Shown one piece after another: positions 1-11,610 of a stretch of DNA of 64,000 nt. The DNA is taken from contig NC_049910.1 in NCBI RefSeq assembly GCF_001411555.2, forward strand, positions 29,855,150-29,919,149, read 5' to 3'. A model generated the notes under the pieces. It did no database searches and was not told the DNA's origin. It saw nothing but the letters and a program-made list of their open reading frames with translations. The translations under genes and the position numbers were made by a program. The number at the start of each line of letters is the position of its first letter. Position 1 is the first letter of the stretch. This DNA is from Juglans regia. Taxonomy: Eukaryota; Streptophyta; Magnoliopsida; Fagales; Juglandaceae.

Positions 1-480
1 GAGTCGAAAGAGCTATTGAGCTCTCATCTATTTTTCTAAAGGTCTCTTATCCATGTGAGAAACAAGAGAGCATATTTATTTTCTTCTTTAAAACATCAAT
101 AAAAAGATAACATACAATTCAACCGATCCCTCAAAGTCAAAATCATTGATGCAACATTGACATGAAAAATTCTACTTATAATTCAACATAGACTCATTTT
201 CTACACAACTCAGATGTCATATTGAAAATGTTTAAAACTTAAATCTTTAGAGTACTTATCTTGCAAGTTACTTCGTACATATGATCAATCATGTAAAACG
301 TGTATCCTCCACATATATGCTTCACAACCTCTCGTAAGTATTAACTTTTCATAGAAAATAAACAAGAGAAGCGCAATGGGGTCAATAGTTAAAAACTGGC
401 ATTAGATCTCACGTTTCAATACTTTCATTCAAATGTACCGTCCAGGCCAAATCTATAGATTGTCAATACTAAATAGTAAC
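1..480. other. AT-rich intergenic DNA, nothing recognised
   Basis: No convincing coding sequence, repeat or RNA was recognised here. It ends at the TG terminus of the copia LTR. The bases gtaac just before position 481 would be the left target duplication, but the partner is lost because the other LTR is truncated. Confidence 0.5.
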
Positions 481-1044
481 TGTTGTGAAATACTATACAA
501 AGCACACACATCAACAATGACAAATAAAGTAAAAGCAACACAATCAAGAACACGACACAGTATTTACGTGGTTCGGTAAATTGCCTACATCTAAATGAGC
601 TGCATAAATCTTTATTAATCAGAGGAGATTACAATCACTCAATCTCAACTCACACTCTCTAGGGCTTTTTGCTCTCTCACACAATATGCACTCACAAGAC
701 AATTGTTCTCACTCAAAATTACTAAAGGTCGTTCAACACAAGTCTAATATGATATATATATATAGTAAGTGGCACTGGAAACCCTAATCTGGCCAAAACT
801 GCGTACTTCACTCGAGCGAACAGCCAAATGAACATTGGCTCGAGCGGAGTGTCGAGCGATGGTCAAGCAAATACTAGGGTTTGCGTCTCACTCGAGCGGA
901 GTGTCGAGCGAGACTCGAGAGAACTCTCTAACTTGCCTTCGCTCGAGCGGTCTGTCGAGTGAACCTTGGCTCGAGCCAACAATCAAGCCAACTTCAACAA
1001 ACACCATTTCAGCTCCAAAACCAGTCTCCACATATACCCCAACA
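481..1044 (-). repeat. Copia 3' LTR, complete
   Basis: About 564 bp with TG...CA ends (tgttgtgaaa at the left, ccccaaca at the right). It matches 2579..3044 closely. Between about 810 and 985 it carries several copies of a motif around CTCGAGCG / GTCGAGCGA, an unusually regular short repeat for an LTR. Confidence 0.85.
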
Positions 1045-1340
1045 ATCTCCCACTTGGAGACTGGGTCTCCACATGCCAGCCAATGTTTCCAGCCAAGCCC
1101 TATCATATCTGTAGCTCACAGCTCCCGTCTTCAAGTTAGAAAACGCACTGAAGTCAAGCCAGACTTCAGTCTTCCACATACATCGCCCTTAGAGCGACTC
1201 ACAACTCCCATTGCACTAGGAGAATCCGATCTCGAACAGATCTTGGCAACCTTAGCCAACTTTCCCAGGCTTTTATGAGGAATGACAAAACTGACTCCCT
1301 TTGGTTTCCTCACATGTTTTGCGCGATCAAGCCTGCATTT

Positions 1341-2542
1341 TTACACTCTTGTATTTCCCTGCACATCACTAGATCCTGATGTCAAATACAAAGAATTAGA
1401 TCTCTTACCATGCGCTAGGACCAACGCACCCTTAGTGATCTTCCAAGCTCCTCCAGAGAACGCTACTGCAAAACCGTTGTCATCAAGCTGTCCCACAGAG
1501 ATCAGGTTTTTCTTCAGATTTGGAACATGTCTAACTTGCTGTAAAGTCCACACGCTCTTGTTTGGAAGTGGGATATACACATCACCCACTCCCACTACAT
1601 CCAATGCCTCTCCATCAGACACATACATCTTCCCAAAATCACCAGCAACATAATTATGCATGATTTCTCGATGCGAAGTGCTATGGAACGAAGACCCTGA
1701 ATCCAACACCCAATCATCAATCGGACTGTGCACTGCAAGAAGTAAGGTATCATGAATTTCTTCTGCCACTACATTCACAGCATCATCATCAGAACTTTCT
1801 TGATTCCTGCAGTTTCTCTTGATGTGGCCCGGCTTGCCACAACTCCAGCATGTGATCTGCTGTCCAGATCTCTTCTTGCTATTTCCCCTGCTCTTGGAGC
1901 CTGACCTGCCATGTCCTATGCCCCTATTGTCAACAATCAGGGCAGATCCTGAACCCGAGGACTCACCCAAGTCTCTCCTACGTACCTCTTCAGCAAGCAC
2001 CATGTCACGTATGTCATCGTAGTTCAGTTTTTCCTTGTCGGCTGAACTACTCACATCCATTCTCATGGCCTCCCAATTGTTTGGCAACGATGCCAAAATA
2101 ATTAATGCTCTGATCTCATCATCAAACTCAATCTCTACAGAGGACAGTTGATTTGTGATCGTATTGAATTCATTCAAGTGTTGGGTTACAGACATACCTT
2201 CAGACATCTTCAAATTGAACAATTTCTTCATCAAGTGCACCTTATTTTCGCAGACGGCTTTTCATACATACCTGACAAAGTCGCCATGAGATCCATCGTG
2301 GTTCTCTCCTTACTAACATTGTGTGCCACTGTTCTGGACAAGGTCAGCCGAACAAGACCGAGAACCTGTCGATCTAACAGGGTCCACTCAGCATCATCCA
2401 TGCTCTCCGGCTTCTTTCCCAATAATGGAAGGTGGAGCCTCTTCTCATAGAGATAATCCTCAATCTGCATCTTCCAGTACCTAAAATCAGTGTCGTCAAA
2501 CTTCTCGATCTCGGGTGCTTTCACTTTATCTCCAGCCATCAT
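1341..2542 (-). pseudogene. Copia gag-protease, frameshifted
   Basis: The first part (2542 down to about 2231) begins MMAGDKVKAPEIEKFDD and has the UBN2-type gag fold signature (KMQIEDYLY, DLMATLSGMYEKPSA). A shift of reading frame at about 2231..2245 separates it from the second part (2240 down to 1341). That part has gag helices, a CCHC zinc knuckle (CWSCGKPGHIKRNC) and then the aspartic protease active site (DSGSSFH). The frame ends soon after the protease domain, in a gag-pre-integrase-like stretch (HVPNLKKNLISVGQL). Integrase and RT do not follow. A product would be structural only, and the frameshift makes even that doubtful. Confidence 0.85.
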
Positions 2543-2578
2543 TCTCCTTCAGATCCGACCTTGGCTCTTGATACCAGT

Positions 2579-3044
2579 TGTTGTGAAATACTATGCAAAG
2601 CACACACACCAACGATGGCAAATAAAGTAAAAGCAACACAATCAAGAACACGACACAGTATTTACGTGGTTCGGAAAATTGCCTACATCCACATGAGCTG
2701 CAGAAATCTTTATTAATTAGAGGAGATTACAATCACTCAATCTCAACTCACACTCTCTAGGGCTTTTTGCTCTCTCACACAATATGCACTCACAAGACAA
2801 TTGTTCTTACTCAAAATATGCTAAAGGTCGTCCAACACAAGTGTAATATGACATATATATAGTGAGTGGCGTTGGAAACCCTAATCTGGCTAAAACTGCA
2901 TACTTCGCTAGAGCGGAGTGTTGAGTGCTACTCGAGCAAACAGCCAAATGAATATTGGCTCAAGCGGAGTGTCGAGCGATGATCAAGCGAACACTAGGGT
3001 TTGTGTCTCGCTCGAGCGGAGTGTCGAGCGAACTCTCTGACTTG
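2579..3044 (-). repeat. Copia 5' LTR, truncated
   Basis: The copy of 481..1044 begins at tgttgtgaaa next to the primer-binding site. Similarity stops after about 466 bp, at cttgc / atcccgac. The outer (U3) 90-100 bp are missing, replaced by a plus-strand copia pol fragment. Confidence 0.8.
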
Positions 3045-4462
3045 CATCCCGACACGGGTGCGACATATCACATGACCAATAATGCAAGTAATCTCCATTC
3101 TCTAACACCATATCATGTACTAAAGGTGTCACGGTTAGGAGTGGGGAAGTTCTATCTATTACACATATTGGGAAAGGAAATGTTGGGAAAGGCTCTTCTC
3201 AAATCATTTTAAATGATGTTCTTGTGGTCCTTGATCTTAAGAAAAATTTGCTATCTATTAGCAAGTTAACCTCTGATTTTCCTCTCACCATTCAATTTGA
3301 TGGTTCTGGTTTTGTGGTAAAAGACAGGACCACACAGAGAATAATAGTGATGGGGAAGAAATGGAAAGGGCTGTATAGTTTTGATGATGTTCCACCAGAT
3401 CCTACTGCATCTGTTGCTTATTTTTCAACAAGATTTTGAAAAACAAATAAGGCTTGTTGGCATTTGCAATTGGGTCACCCTCATTCCAAAATCTTTGATT
3501 ACCTTTGTAATCAAAAGTTTATTGTCTCTTATTCTAATTCCAAAAGTACTAAGATATGTTCCAGCTGCCAAATGGGCAAAGCTACCAAACTTCCTTTTTT
3601 TACCTCATGATAATAACATTGATGTTCATTTTTACAAGATTCACTATGATCTTTGGGGGGACTGTACCTATTATTTCAAGATACAAGTATCTATGCCATT
3701 TTTGTAGATGAATATACTCGTTTCACATGATTGTTTCCACTTCACCATAAGTTAGAACTATTTGACAGCTTTGTTCATTTTCACAAATTTTTTGCATGTC
3801 AGCTCAATGCTAAGATCAGCATTTTTCAAACGGACGAAGGTGGGGAGTTTTCCAGCCACACCCTCACAACCTATTTGCTAGATAATGGTATTCACCACTA
3901 ATCTACATGTCCTAAGACTCCTAAACAAAATGGAAAGGCTGAAAGAAGGCATCGTAGCATTACAGAACTTGGATTATCTATGTTATTTCATGCTAATCTA
4001 CCTCACCACTTCTGGCGTGATTGTTTTTCCACTGCAGTCTTTCTACTTAACAGGTTACCTTCACAAAACCTAGATATGGACTCACCCTACTTTCGTCTTC
4101 ATCATACACACCCAAACTCTAGTGTTCTTCGAGTTTTTGGCTTAAGATGTTTCCCCTACCTTGGTGACTATAGGCAACATAAATTAGAACCAAAATCTCT
4201 CCCATGTGTCTTTATTGGATACAATACTAAACATAAAGGCTACAAGTGCCTTTATCCTCCCACAGGTCAGATTTTCATTTCAAGACATGTGGTCTTTGCT
4301 GAGTCAATTCTACCTTACTCCAAGCCAGCACAACTCTATGGTCAATCTGACATTGAGGGGGAGCTCTCCACTTTTGCTAAAAGGACAACTTCTCTTCTTG
4401 CTACATCTACCTTTCCTCCTCCTTCCCTTCCAAGCTGTGCATTTTTTGGCATTAACACTTGA
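3045..4462 (+). pseudogene. Ty1/copia pol remnant (protease to integrase)
   Basis: The fragment starts inside the protease active-site region (DTGATYHMTNN, 3050..3090). It runs through the gag-pre-integrase region (VLDLKKNLLSISKL, 3224..3439) and a broken integrase core (3440..4000). The C-terminal integrase segment follows at 3980..4462 (RVFGLRCFPYL, FIGYNTKHKGYKCLYP, ISRHVVFAE). Several frameshifts and stops break the reading frame. No RT follows and no LTR is present. It lies on the opposite strand to the copia element at 481..3044 and comes from a different copia lineage. The exact left edge is set by the end of LTR similarity. Confidence 0.85.
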
Positions 4463-4557
4463 TAAATGTTAGTTTGTCACTATACATATGTTAATGTAAC
4501 TTGTTCTTGATTATTCAAGTAGGAAAAAAATGTGCCTTTTTGTAACATACGGATCAT

Positions 4558-4620
4558 GAAATAATAATAATAATAATAAATAAATAAGTAAATATATAAA
4601 TAAATAAAACAATAAAATAA
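4558..4620. repeat. AT-rich simple repeat
   Basis: An (ATA)n/(AAAT)n low-complexity tract directly 3' of the copia remnant. It may mark a decayed A-rich insertion tail. From 4621 to 4906 I see no recognisable feature. Confidence 0.8.
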
Positions 4621-4906
4621 TTTGATTTTAGTCTAGTGATTATTTAATTATTAAACATTTTATTTTCGAATAGTGTTATTATTGATAAATGTAGGAAAAT
4701 CCAGATTGGAATGTTCCTCATTTAAATTATCGGTTTATTTCTTTTACGAAGTTTCAAATCCTACTCCGTTGACCGAGTCCCCCTCGAAGTAAACTACTGA
4801 TCTTTGTATAGAGTTTTCTGCTTATTAGAACCTTAGCGTCTGACTAAGTTTCATCCTCCAGTGATTGACTTCGAGTTGAACTTGTCCAACCATTCCTCCC
4901 TTCTAT

Positions 4907-5611
4907 TAGGGGTGCTACCCGCCCCCTACGGGGCGGGGGCACCCCTTCCCTGCACCCCGCCCCGCACGGGGCAGGGGGTGGGGTTTTCACCCCCGTCCCC
5001 CGTCCCCCGCCCCCGAGATGTGGGGCGGGGTGCGGGGCGGATTCCTAATCCGCCCTGCCTATTTTCACTTAAAAAATACTACTTTTATTTGATTTAAAAA
5101 TTATTTATTAGTGTAAAAGTAATTAAAAATACATTTTTAGATCCAAATTATAAATTTAAATTTTATAAATATGACTATAATTTAAAAACTATGTAATTTT
5201 TAAATTTACTAGTGCATATTTTGTGTAAATTGTAGTGTATTAGTTTTTAAACTATGTAATTTTTAAATTTGTCAATGTATATTTTGTATAAATTGTAGTG
5301 TATTAATTTTTAAACTATGTAGTTTTTAAATTTGTTAATGCATATTTTGTGAATAAGTCTAACAAATTGTAATATATATTTATATATACATAATTTTTAA
5401 AATATAAATATATATTTAATAATATATATATATATAAAAATGGGGGCGGGGGCAGAGCGAGGGAAATGCAGGGCGGGGCTGGGCCCTCCCCGCCACCCGC
5501 CCCCGCTTGGGGCCTTAGATGCGGGGCGGGGGGCCTCGCCCCCGCATGGGAGGAGCGGGGTTGCCCGCCCCGCCATGTGGGGGTGGGGCGGGGCCCCGCT
5601 GCCCACCCCTA
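4907..5611. mobile_element. hAT-type MITE with GC-rich ends
   Basis: A 705-bp element with inverted ends (taggggtg... at the left, ...cacccct a at the right). The flanking 8-bp target duplication differs at one base (ccttctat at 4899..4906, ccgtctat at 5612..5619). Each end is an array of GGGGCGGG / CCCCGCCC-type motifs (about 4910..5060 and 5440..5605), while the core (5070..5430) is very AT-rich with internal repeats of about 70 bp. There is no transposase. The TIR and 8-bp duplication fit the hAT superfamily. This is the same design as the element at 59008..59702. Confidence 0.8.
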
Positions 5612-6054
5612 CCGTCTATATATATCCCTTCTCCTTTGCAAAATTGAAAACACAACACCATAGTCTTTCCTTGCCTCAACCCTGGTTGCACCTCAAGCCA
5701 ACATTCACTACACATATAGCCACTCCATCGTCGACCACCACAGGAAACGTCAGATCACCTTTTGGCAGCCATAGAAATAGCCAACAAGGCACACCCTTCC
5801 ACCTCGCGTCATTCCGATAGCCAAAATCTTCCTCCCTTTCAAGTTGGTTTTTTTCGGGTTGATAGTTCACTATTTCTCTAAACTTCTCTCTTTCTATCTT
5901 CCGGCAGCTTGTGCTGCCGGTCACCTTCCACCACTAGATCCATCTTCGAGAGATCAATCTCCTTTCTCGATAAGCCTCTTTTCTATCGTGCACATATTTC
6001 TACGCTTCTCGATTTTCTTTGTTCTTCTAGAGGAGGCTCTGTTTCTTTACAGAA
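5612..6054. other. Unassigned DNA
   Basis: There is a TATA-like run (tctatatatatccc, 5615..5630) followed by pyrimidine-rich sequence. Open frames exist but show no domain I recognise and no homology I can name. It could be the edge of an old insertion. Confidence 0.4.
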
Positions 6055-6923
6055 AAATGCTACTCGCAACCGCCCTGGGGAACCCCCACAGCATCGTGTC
6101 AAACGTGGCAAAGCAACGACGTCGTTTGCACTCTATCTTCGTTCCCATTTCGCCCCCATCCCCATGAATGCTACTTTTCACTCTGTCTTCATTTCTTCAT
6201 CTTCTACATCCACACGAAGCCCCATTGTCCTCCACGAAGTCGAAACCCACCGTAGCCCAATCTCTGTCTTTTCCATAGTCAATCGTTGTGTTCTCCACGA
6301 ACCCACACGAACACCCGAAGTCACTGTCTTCATCTTCTCTACCATTTCCCTTGTTCCTATGTCCCCAGTCTTTTATTTGTTGGGTGGAATCTTTTGTATT
6401 TATCAGAGTGAATCAAGAGGTTAATGTCTATTAATATTTATGTAGTGTAAATTTTCTACCCTACCTCCCGAAGAAATGCTCCATTCATCTTCCCATAGAA
6501 GAACAACAATGACCTTAGTTCAAGATTAAGAATCAGAAAATGAAGAAACTCCATTAAAAAAAATAAAAATAAAATCGAGACCTACACTTACAAGATGGTT
6601 TACGATGTGGAAAATGATGCTTAGGAGGAGATGCCAGAAGACATGCTAGCAAGATGGAGAGGACCAGTGGTAGCCATGGATGAGGAGGTGATGTATGCTT
6701 TGGATGAGGCCAAAGGTGCTCTAAGAAAGTACGTTCCAGAGAGGGACGTGCGGGACAACATATAGGAGTCCGAGAGTTTTTTTTATTTTTTTGGTGAATT
6801 TTGGACTCAAACAAAGAGTTTCAATCGGTTTTAGTCGACTTTTAATTTTTTATTTTAATTTTTGACAGATGCTGACGTCACGGTTACACAACAGTTCCGC
6901 ACGCCGGTTGCACGTAGCAATGT
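6055..6923. mobile_element. Possible TIR element, class unclear
   Basis: Matching inverted ends: aatgctactcgcaaccg (6056..6072) against acattgctacgtgcaaccgg (reverse complement of 6904..6923). It contains a palindromic aacgacgtcgttt motif (6115..6127) that recurs in other elements of this window. No convincing target duplication and no transposase were found, so the borders and class are tentative. Confidence 0.4.
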
Positions 6924-7050
6924 TGCTCTCTACAAAATAAAAATTTTCCTTAAGTATTTACTAAAATTGCCACTAAAAACTTGCTGTGTAACCCTCCTGT
7001 AAAAGTAACTTTTTAATATTTTTTTTACAAAAAATAACCATAATCTTTTT

Positions 7051-8223
7051 TGGGATGGGCTGACTCGCATGGGCCTTGTTTTAATTGGGTTATTTAAGTC
7101 AGCCCCCTCTAATTTTAATTATTTAGTTTGGCTTAATTAATATTATATGGATTTATGATACTTTATGTCCACAAAATATTTAACTCTTTTAGAATTTAAA
7201 ATGAGAAGACTTAGATTATTAGGGAAAGCAGGTCATTTAGTATTTCAGAGTTAAATTTTTAAATATGTATTTAATTAGAAATTTATATATCACATATTTT
7301 ATAAGTATTCAGTTTCGATATAGAAATATTGGATTTAGCGCTACGAGGTAAGTAGCTTGATCATAAATTAGGATTAGTATATGTTAACTAGTTATATATA
7401 TTATTATTAAAGCCAGTTTCTATCGACGCCAGTGTTTACGTACCACACATGTTATGATATTTGTAAGTACGACATTTATCATGTTTCATTCCGCATATTA
7501 TAGTTATGTATGTATTATGTATCTCATACATCTCACGTTGCATAAGACACGTAAGTTATCTTAAATTCAAGTGTAAGATAATATCATATCAGTATAACTA
7601 GATGACCATTCAAATGCATAGTACCAATGCAATTTCAGGGTGGGCGTGCAAACCACGGACTCAAGCATGGTCCACCGTAGTACGCCAGAGTACTGCACAA
7701 TCGACTTCATTTGCTGCAGTAGGGGAAGTTAATGTACAACCTTGCACACATGGTTAAATGTATTGGCTAGTCAGATAAGACAATAGATAAATCAGTCATA
7801 GGTATAGAATAAGCATCAACATGAATTATCATGATTTTAAGTTCTTAGTAGAAAATATTTTATAAAATATTTTATATTAAGTATGTTTATGTTATGATGG
7901 GTTCTTACTGAGTCATCGACTCATTTTAGTTTTTTTATATTTTAAACCACCCTAGGTAAACATGATGATGAGAGCGAGAAGGCAGGCCAGGCTTAGATGG
8001 AGCAATTGATTAAATTCCAGACTTTTTAGAATAAACTATTTTTTTATAACATAAATTTTATTCAGTTTATTTTATTTAATATTGTTTGGAGACATATTTT
8101 TATTAAATAAATATTTTTAGGAAATAAATGTAAATTTTATTTTATTATAAAAATGAGATTTTTTGTCAGGATATTTTTTATAAAAATACGTGACATAGCT
8201 AGCTTACAGGACCGGGAGTTACA
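7051..8223 (-). mobile_element. Probable solo LTR of a Ty3/gypsy element
   Basis: On the minus strand it starts TGTAACTCCCGGTCC, a common start for plant gypsy LTRs, and ends in CA at 7051. The segment at 7640..7730 (gtccaccgtagtacgccaga) and the tract at 7895..7990 (cttactgagtcatcgactc) resemble LTRs of chromovirus-like elements. The flanking ttttt duplications (7046..7050 and 8224..8228) are low complexity and therefore weak support. No internal coding region is attached. Confidence 0.5.
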
Positions 8224-8560
8224 TTTTTATAAAAATAATAATAATAATTACTAGTTATTAGTCTTTTTACGGGTTTTAATATTCCTCAAAAAGAAAAAAG
8301 CTGTTTCTTTCCGGCCCAATTTCTGTATTTTCTGGCCCAATATACATACCAATTACCCATTCCCAACATTAAACGGGTCCGCACGTGCGAGCACGAAGAA
8401 ACTTAATCCAGTAACGTACAGAATCTTCTGGGTCGTCTTTCTTTACTCTTTTCCTTGTCGAAGTTTTCCTCTAATCAAATAGTTCAAAAAGGGGATCTCA
8501 AATTTGAATTTGCTTCGTAAAGGACAAGAAGAAAATCTGAATTAGCTTTCTGGTTAAGCA
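8224..8560 (+). promoter_or_regulatory. Derlin promoter and 5' leader region
   Basis: A stretch of 337 bp between the solo LTR and the Derlin start codon. It contains two CCAAT motifs (about 8336 and 8349) and a palindromic G-box-like gcacgtgc (8381..8388). The spacing does not match the canonical ER stress element, so a stress response is only a possibility. The core promoter must lie close to the LTR end. Confidence 0.45.
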
Positions 8561-11500
8561 ATGTCTTCTCCGGCCGAGTAATACTCTGCTCTTCTCTTTT
8601 CCATTTCTAAATTCGTAGTTTTTCTGTTTTATATGTTTGTTATTTTGCTGTTCTTTGTGATAAATTTTGTCGATTCCTCGAGCGGATCCTTGGTTATAAG
8701 TCTTGTTTGTTGATTTGGTTATAATAAATGTCTTGTATTGTAGTCGTAAATCGTTTCTGTCTTCGGCGTATTGTACTTTGTTTCAACTTATTTTCCTCTT
8801 TATTTAGGTTTATACTCTAGGTTTACTCTTTTGTTCATTTTTGTTCCTTTGGCTGTTTTTTGTAAACTGTTTGGGCATAGTTGTGACCTCAACCTGAGTG
8901 GTTCTAATTAAAGTTCTTTATGGTGTGTGTAGAATCTATGTTCAAGTTTTTTGATGTAGGTTAATGCTAGTAGTGGAAAAGAGGTATGGAAAGCTTTGTA
9001 TAATATGTAACCGAACCTACATCAGCTGTGAATCGCACCTATATTAACTTTCTTTTCTCTTATCCAAAATTGTATATAGCTCGATAATCTTAAAAAGTCG
9101 AGTTATTTTCATTTGCTTTGTATTCTTGCAAACTATGACTTGCTACCGAAAGAGACTTATTCTGCTAAAGTATGGATGCGAACAGAAGTAGACTGAAGAA
9201 TCTATTGAGAGGTTATTTTCATATTTAGTCACGTGAAATCAGCAGAGAAGTCTCTGGGGAAAGTAAAACGAATGCTATATGTGATTGGCGTTGATGGGTT
9301 ATAGGCACTTCACTATCTTTGAGGTTTACTTTTGCTTGCCAAAGTATTGCACTTGGTTACGCTCGTCATAATTTATAAAACAAACCTTTCGCCTCTAAGT
9401 TGGTCTTGCATATATCTCGGTACAAATTCTCGATGGCCATACATTACATTAGTTGGATCACAGCATTTCCTAATTTTTGCTGGAGTCATGCCCTTTTAGT
9501 GGGCTCAATTTGGGAAACAAATTAACGTGGTGATCACCACGGGCGCTAGTAAAATTATGTTGTATTGCTGTGTTGGCCTCAAGCTTAAGCCCAATGCTAG
9601 CAAATGTACTTGTAGTATTAACTGCTCAGTATGATAGCTCTTTATATTTATTCTCCCTGCCCTTTGCTATCCACTTTGCTTGAATAGCTAGTCCCATAAT
9701 AATTTGTTTATTATCATTTTTATTTGAAGATATTACAAATGGCTTATAAAACAAACCTTTTGCCACTAAGTTGGTCTTGCATATATCTTGGTACAAATTC
9801 TCGGTGGCCATACATTACATTAGTTGGATCACAGCATTTCCTAATTTTTGCTGGAGTCATGCCCTTTTAATGGGCTCAATTTGGGGAACAAATTAACGTG
9901 GTGATCACCATGGGCGCTAGTAAAATTATGTTGTATTGCTGTGTTGGCCTCAAGCTTAAGCCCAATGCTAGCAAATGTACTTGTAGTATTAACTTCTTGG
10001 TATGATAGCTCTTTATACTTATTCTCCCTGCCCTTTGCTATCCACTTTGCTTGAATAGCTAGTCCCATAATAATTTATTTATTATCATTTTTATTTGAAG
10101 ATATTACAAATGGCTGTAATGATTCTTTTAACCGTTTATGGTTTATTGTTCGCTTTCTTATCAGATATTATAAATCTCTTCCACCTATAACAAAGGCTTA
10201 TGGGACCCTCTGTCTGTTGGCAACCACTGCCTACCAGATTGGATTATTTGATCCTCGGGATATTGCGTTATTTTATAAACCGGTATTCACACAATTTCAG
10301 GTATGTCTTTTATCTTTGTCGACTTTATGATTTATTACTAATTCTGTTGATACCTTCTATTCTTCATTCTTTGGTCATGTTTGGAACAAGTTTTTGAAAA
10401 TCTTCTTGCTCAATCCACACTTTCTTACACCAAAACAATCCAAATCCTGAAAACATATTACCTCTATTTCTACAACAAGCAAAAACCAAAACAACTCATG
10501 AAACTAAAAAAACAAATATTTTCTTTCCAAACATATTTTTAAGGGGCTTTAACACCTTTTTAAACCTCAATAAAAATATCTCTAAAAAGCTTTCTCAATT
10601 CAGGCATATTTTAATGTATCCCACCAATTTCACAAAACTCCATAAAAACCCATCTTTAAATGTTTTCTCAAAAGTCTCGGAAATGTTGACAAAGGCCTTA
10701 ATTCCATACATCCCCGTAAAACTGTCTTTTACTTTTTGAAAGAATAAAATTAAATTTATTCTCAATACTATATAACTCTTTCAATTAAGCCCATCTATTG
10801 CCCTCTTTAAAAACAATAAAGAAGACGACCCTCAATGAGTCTGTAATCTTCAACACACTCAAGCTCAAACCAACCCAACCCAACCCAACCCAACTAATTG
10901 CAGCAGTATTGTCATTACTACTTCCAGTGTGTCAATTCCATGTAATTCATAGATTGTCTTAGATGACCTTAAATGGAAAACAGGATTTGCTTGACTGTGT
11001 TTATTTGACATGCTATTAATCACACTTTTTTCGATAAGTGTGTTTTTTAACAATACTTATCGTGCAGCTGATAGACAATTGCCTTGAAATACATAGTTTG
11101 ATTACCCATAAAAAATATAGTTTGGTATATATGATGAACAAGTGAATGAATACTAGTTATTTTCAATATTCTATTGATTCTGTGTTCTGCCATAGGAAAA
11201 AATTTGCCACATTTATTATTCTGAACCCCATTCCCTCATTTAGGGGCTGCATAGAGGTACAAAGTTTGAGCCCATGAATACGTACATAACAGGGAGTCTG
11301 AAAAAATTCTTGTTCCAAGTAATCCAAATACTTTTGATCCTCTCTAAGGATATTATGTATGTATGACCTTTGAAATATTCCAATAATTCCAGGGAGTAAA
11401 ATACTTTTTTTTTTTAATAAGTACCAGGGAGTAAAATACTTAACTATAAAAAAAAAAAAAAATCTCCAAATCCTATAGTATGTTTTGGTAACTTCCTCGG

Positions 11501-11576
11501 CCAATGAGCAGTTGATTTAAAGTTGCACTTGAAACCTGGCTTGCCCCCTTTTAGTTTTTTCAAATGAGCCTTAAAC

Positions 11577-11610
<34 letters not shown>

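Larger units (their letters stand above)
481..3044 (-). mobile_element. Ty1/copia retrotransposon, gag-protease-only deletion derivative
   Basis: The element reads on the minus strand. Two similar LTRs flank an internal region. A primer-binding site complementary to initiator tRNA-Met (ttggctcttgatacca on the plus strand, about 2560..2577) sits next to the right LTR, and a purine-rich tract on the minus strand (about 1045..1055) borders the left LTR. The internal part holds gag and protease only. Integrase, reverse transcriptase and RNase H are missing, so it could move only with enzymes supplied in trans. The right LTR is cut at about 3044, where an unrelated copia fragment begins. Confidence 0.85.

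Noticed and set aside
5844..6424. Plus-strand frames of 107 and 171 codons
   Set aside because: No recognisable domain, overlapping alternative frames, and they run into a probable TIR element.
8330..8400. ER stress response element in the Derlin promoter
   Set aside because: CCAAT and CACG motifs are present, but their spacing (about 28 bp) does not match the canonical 9-10 bp.
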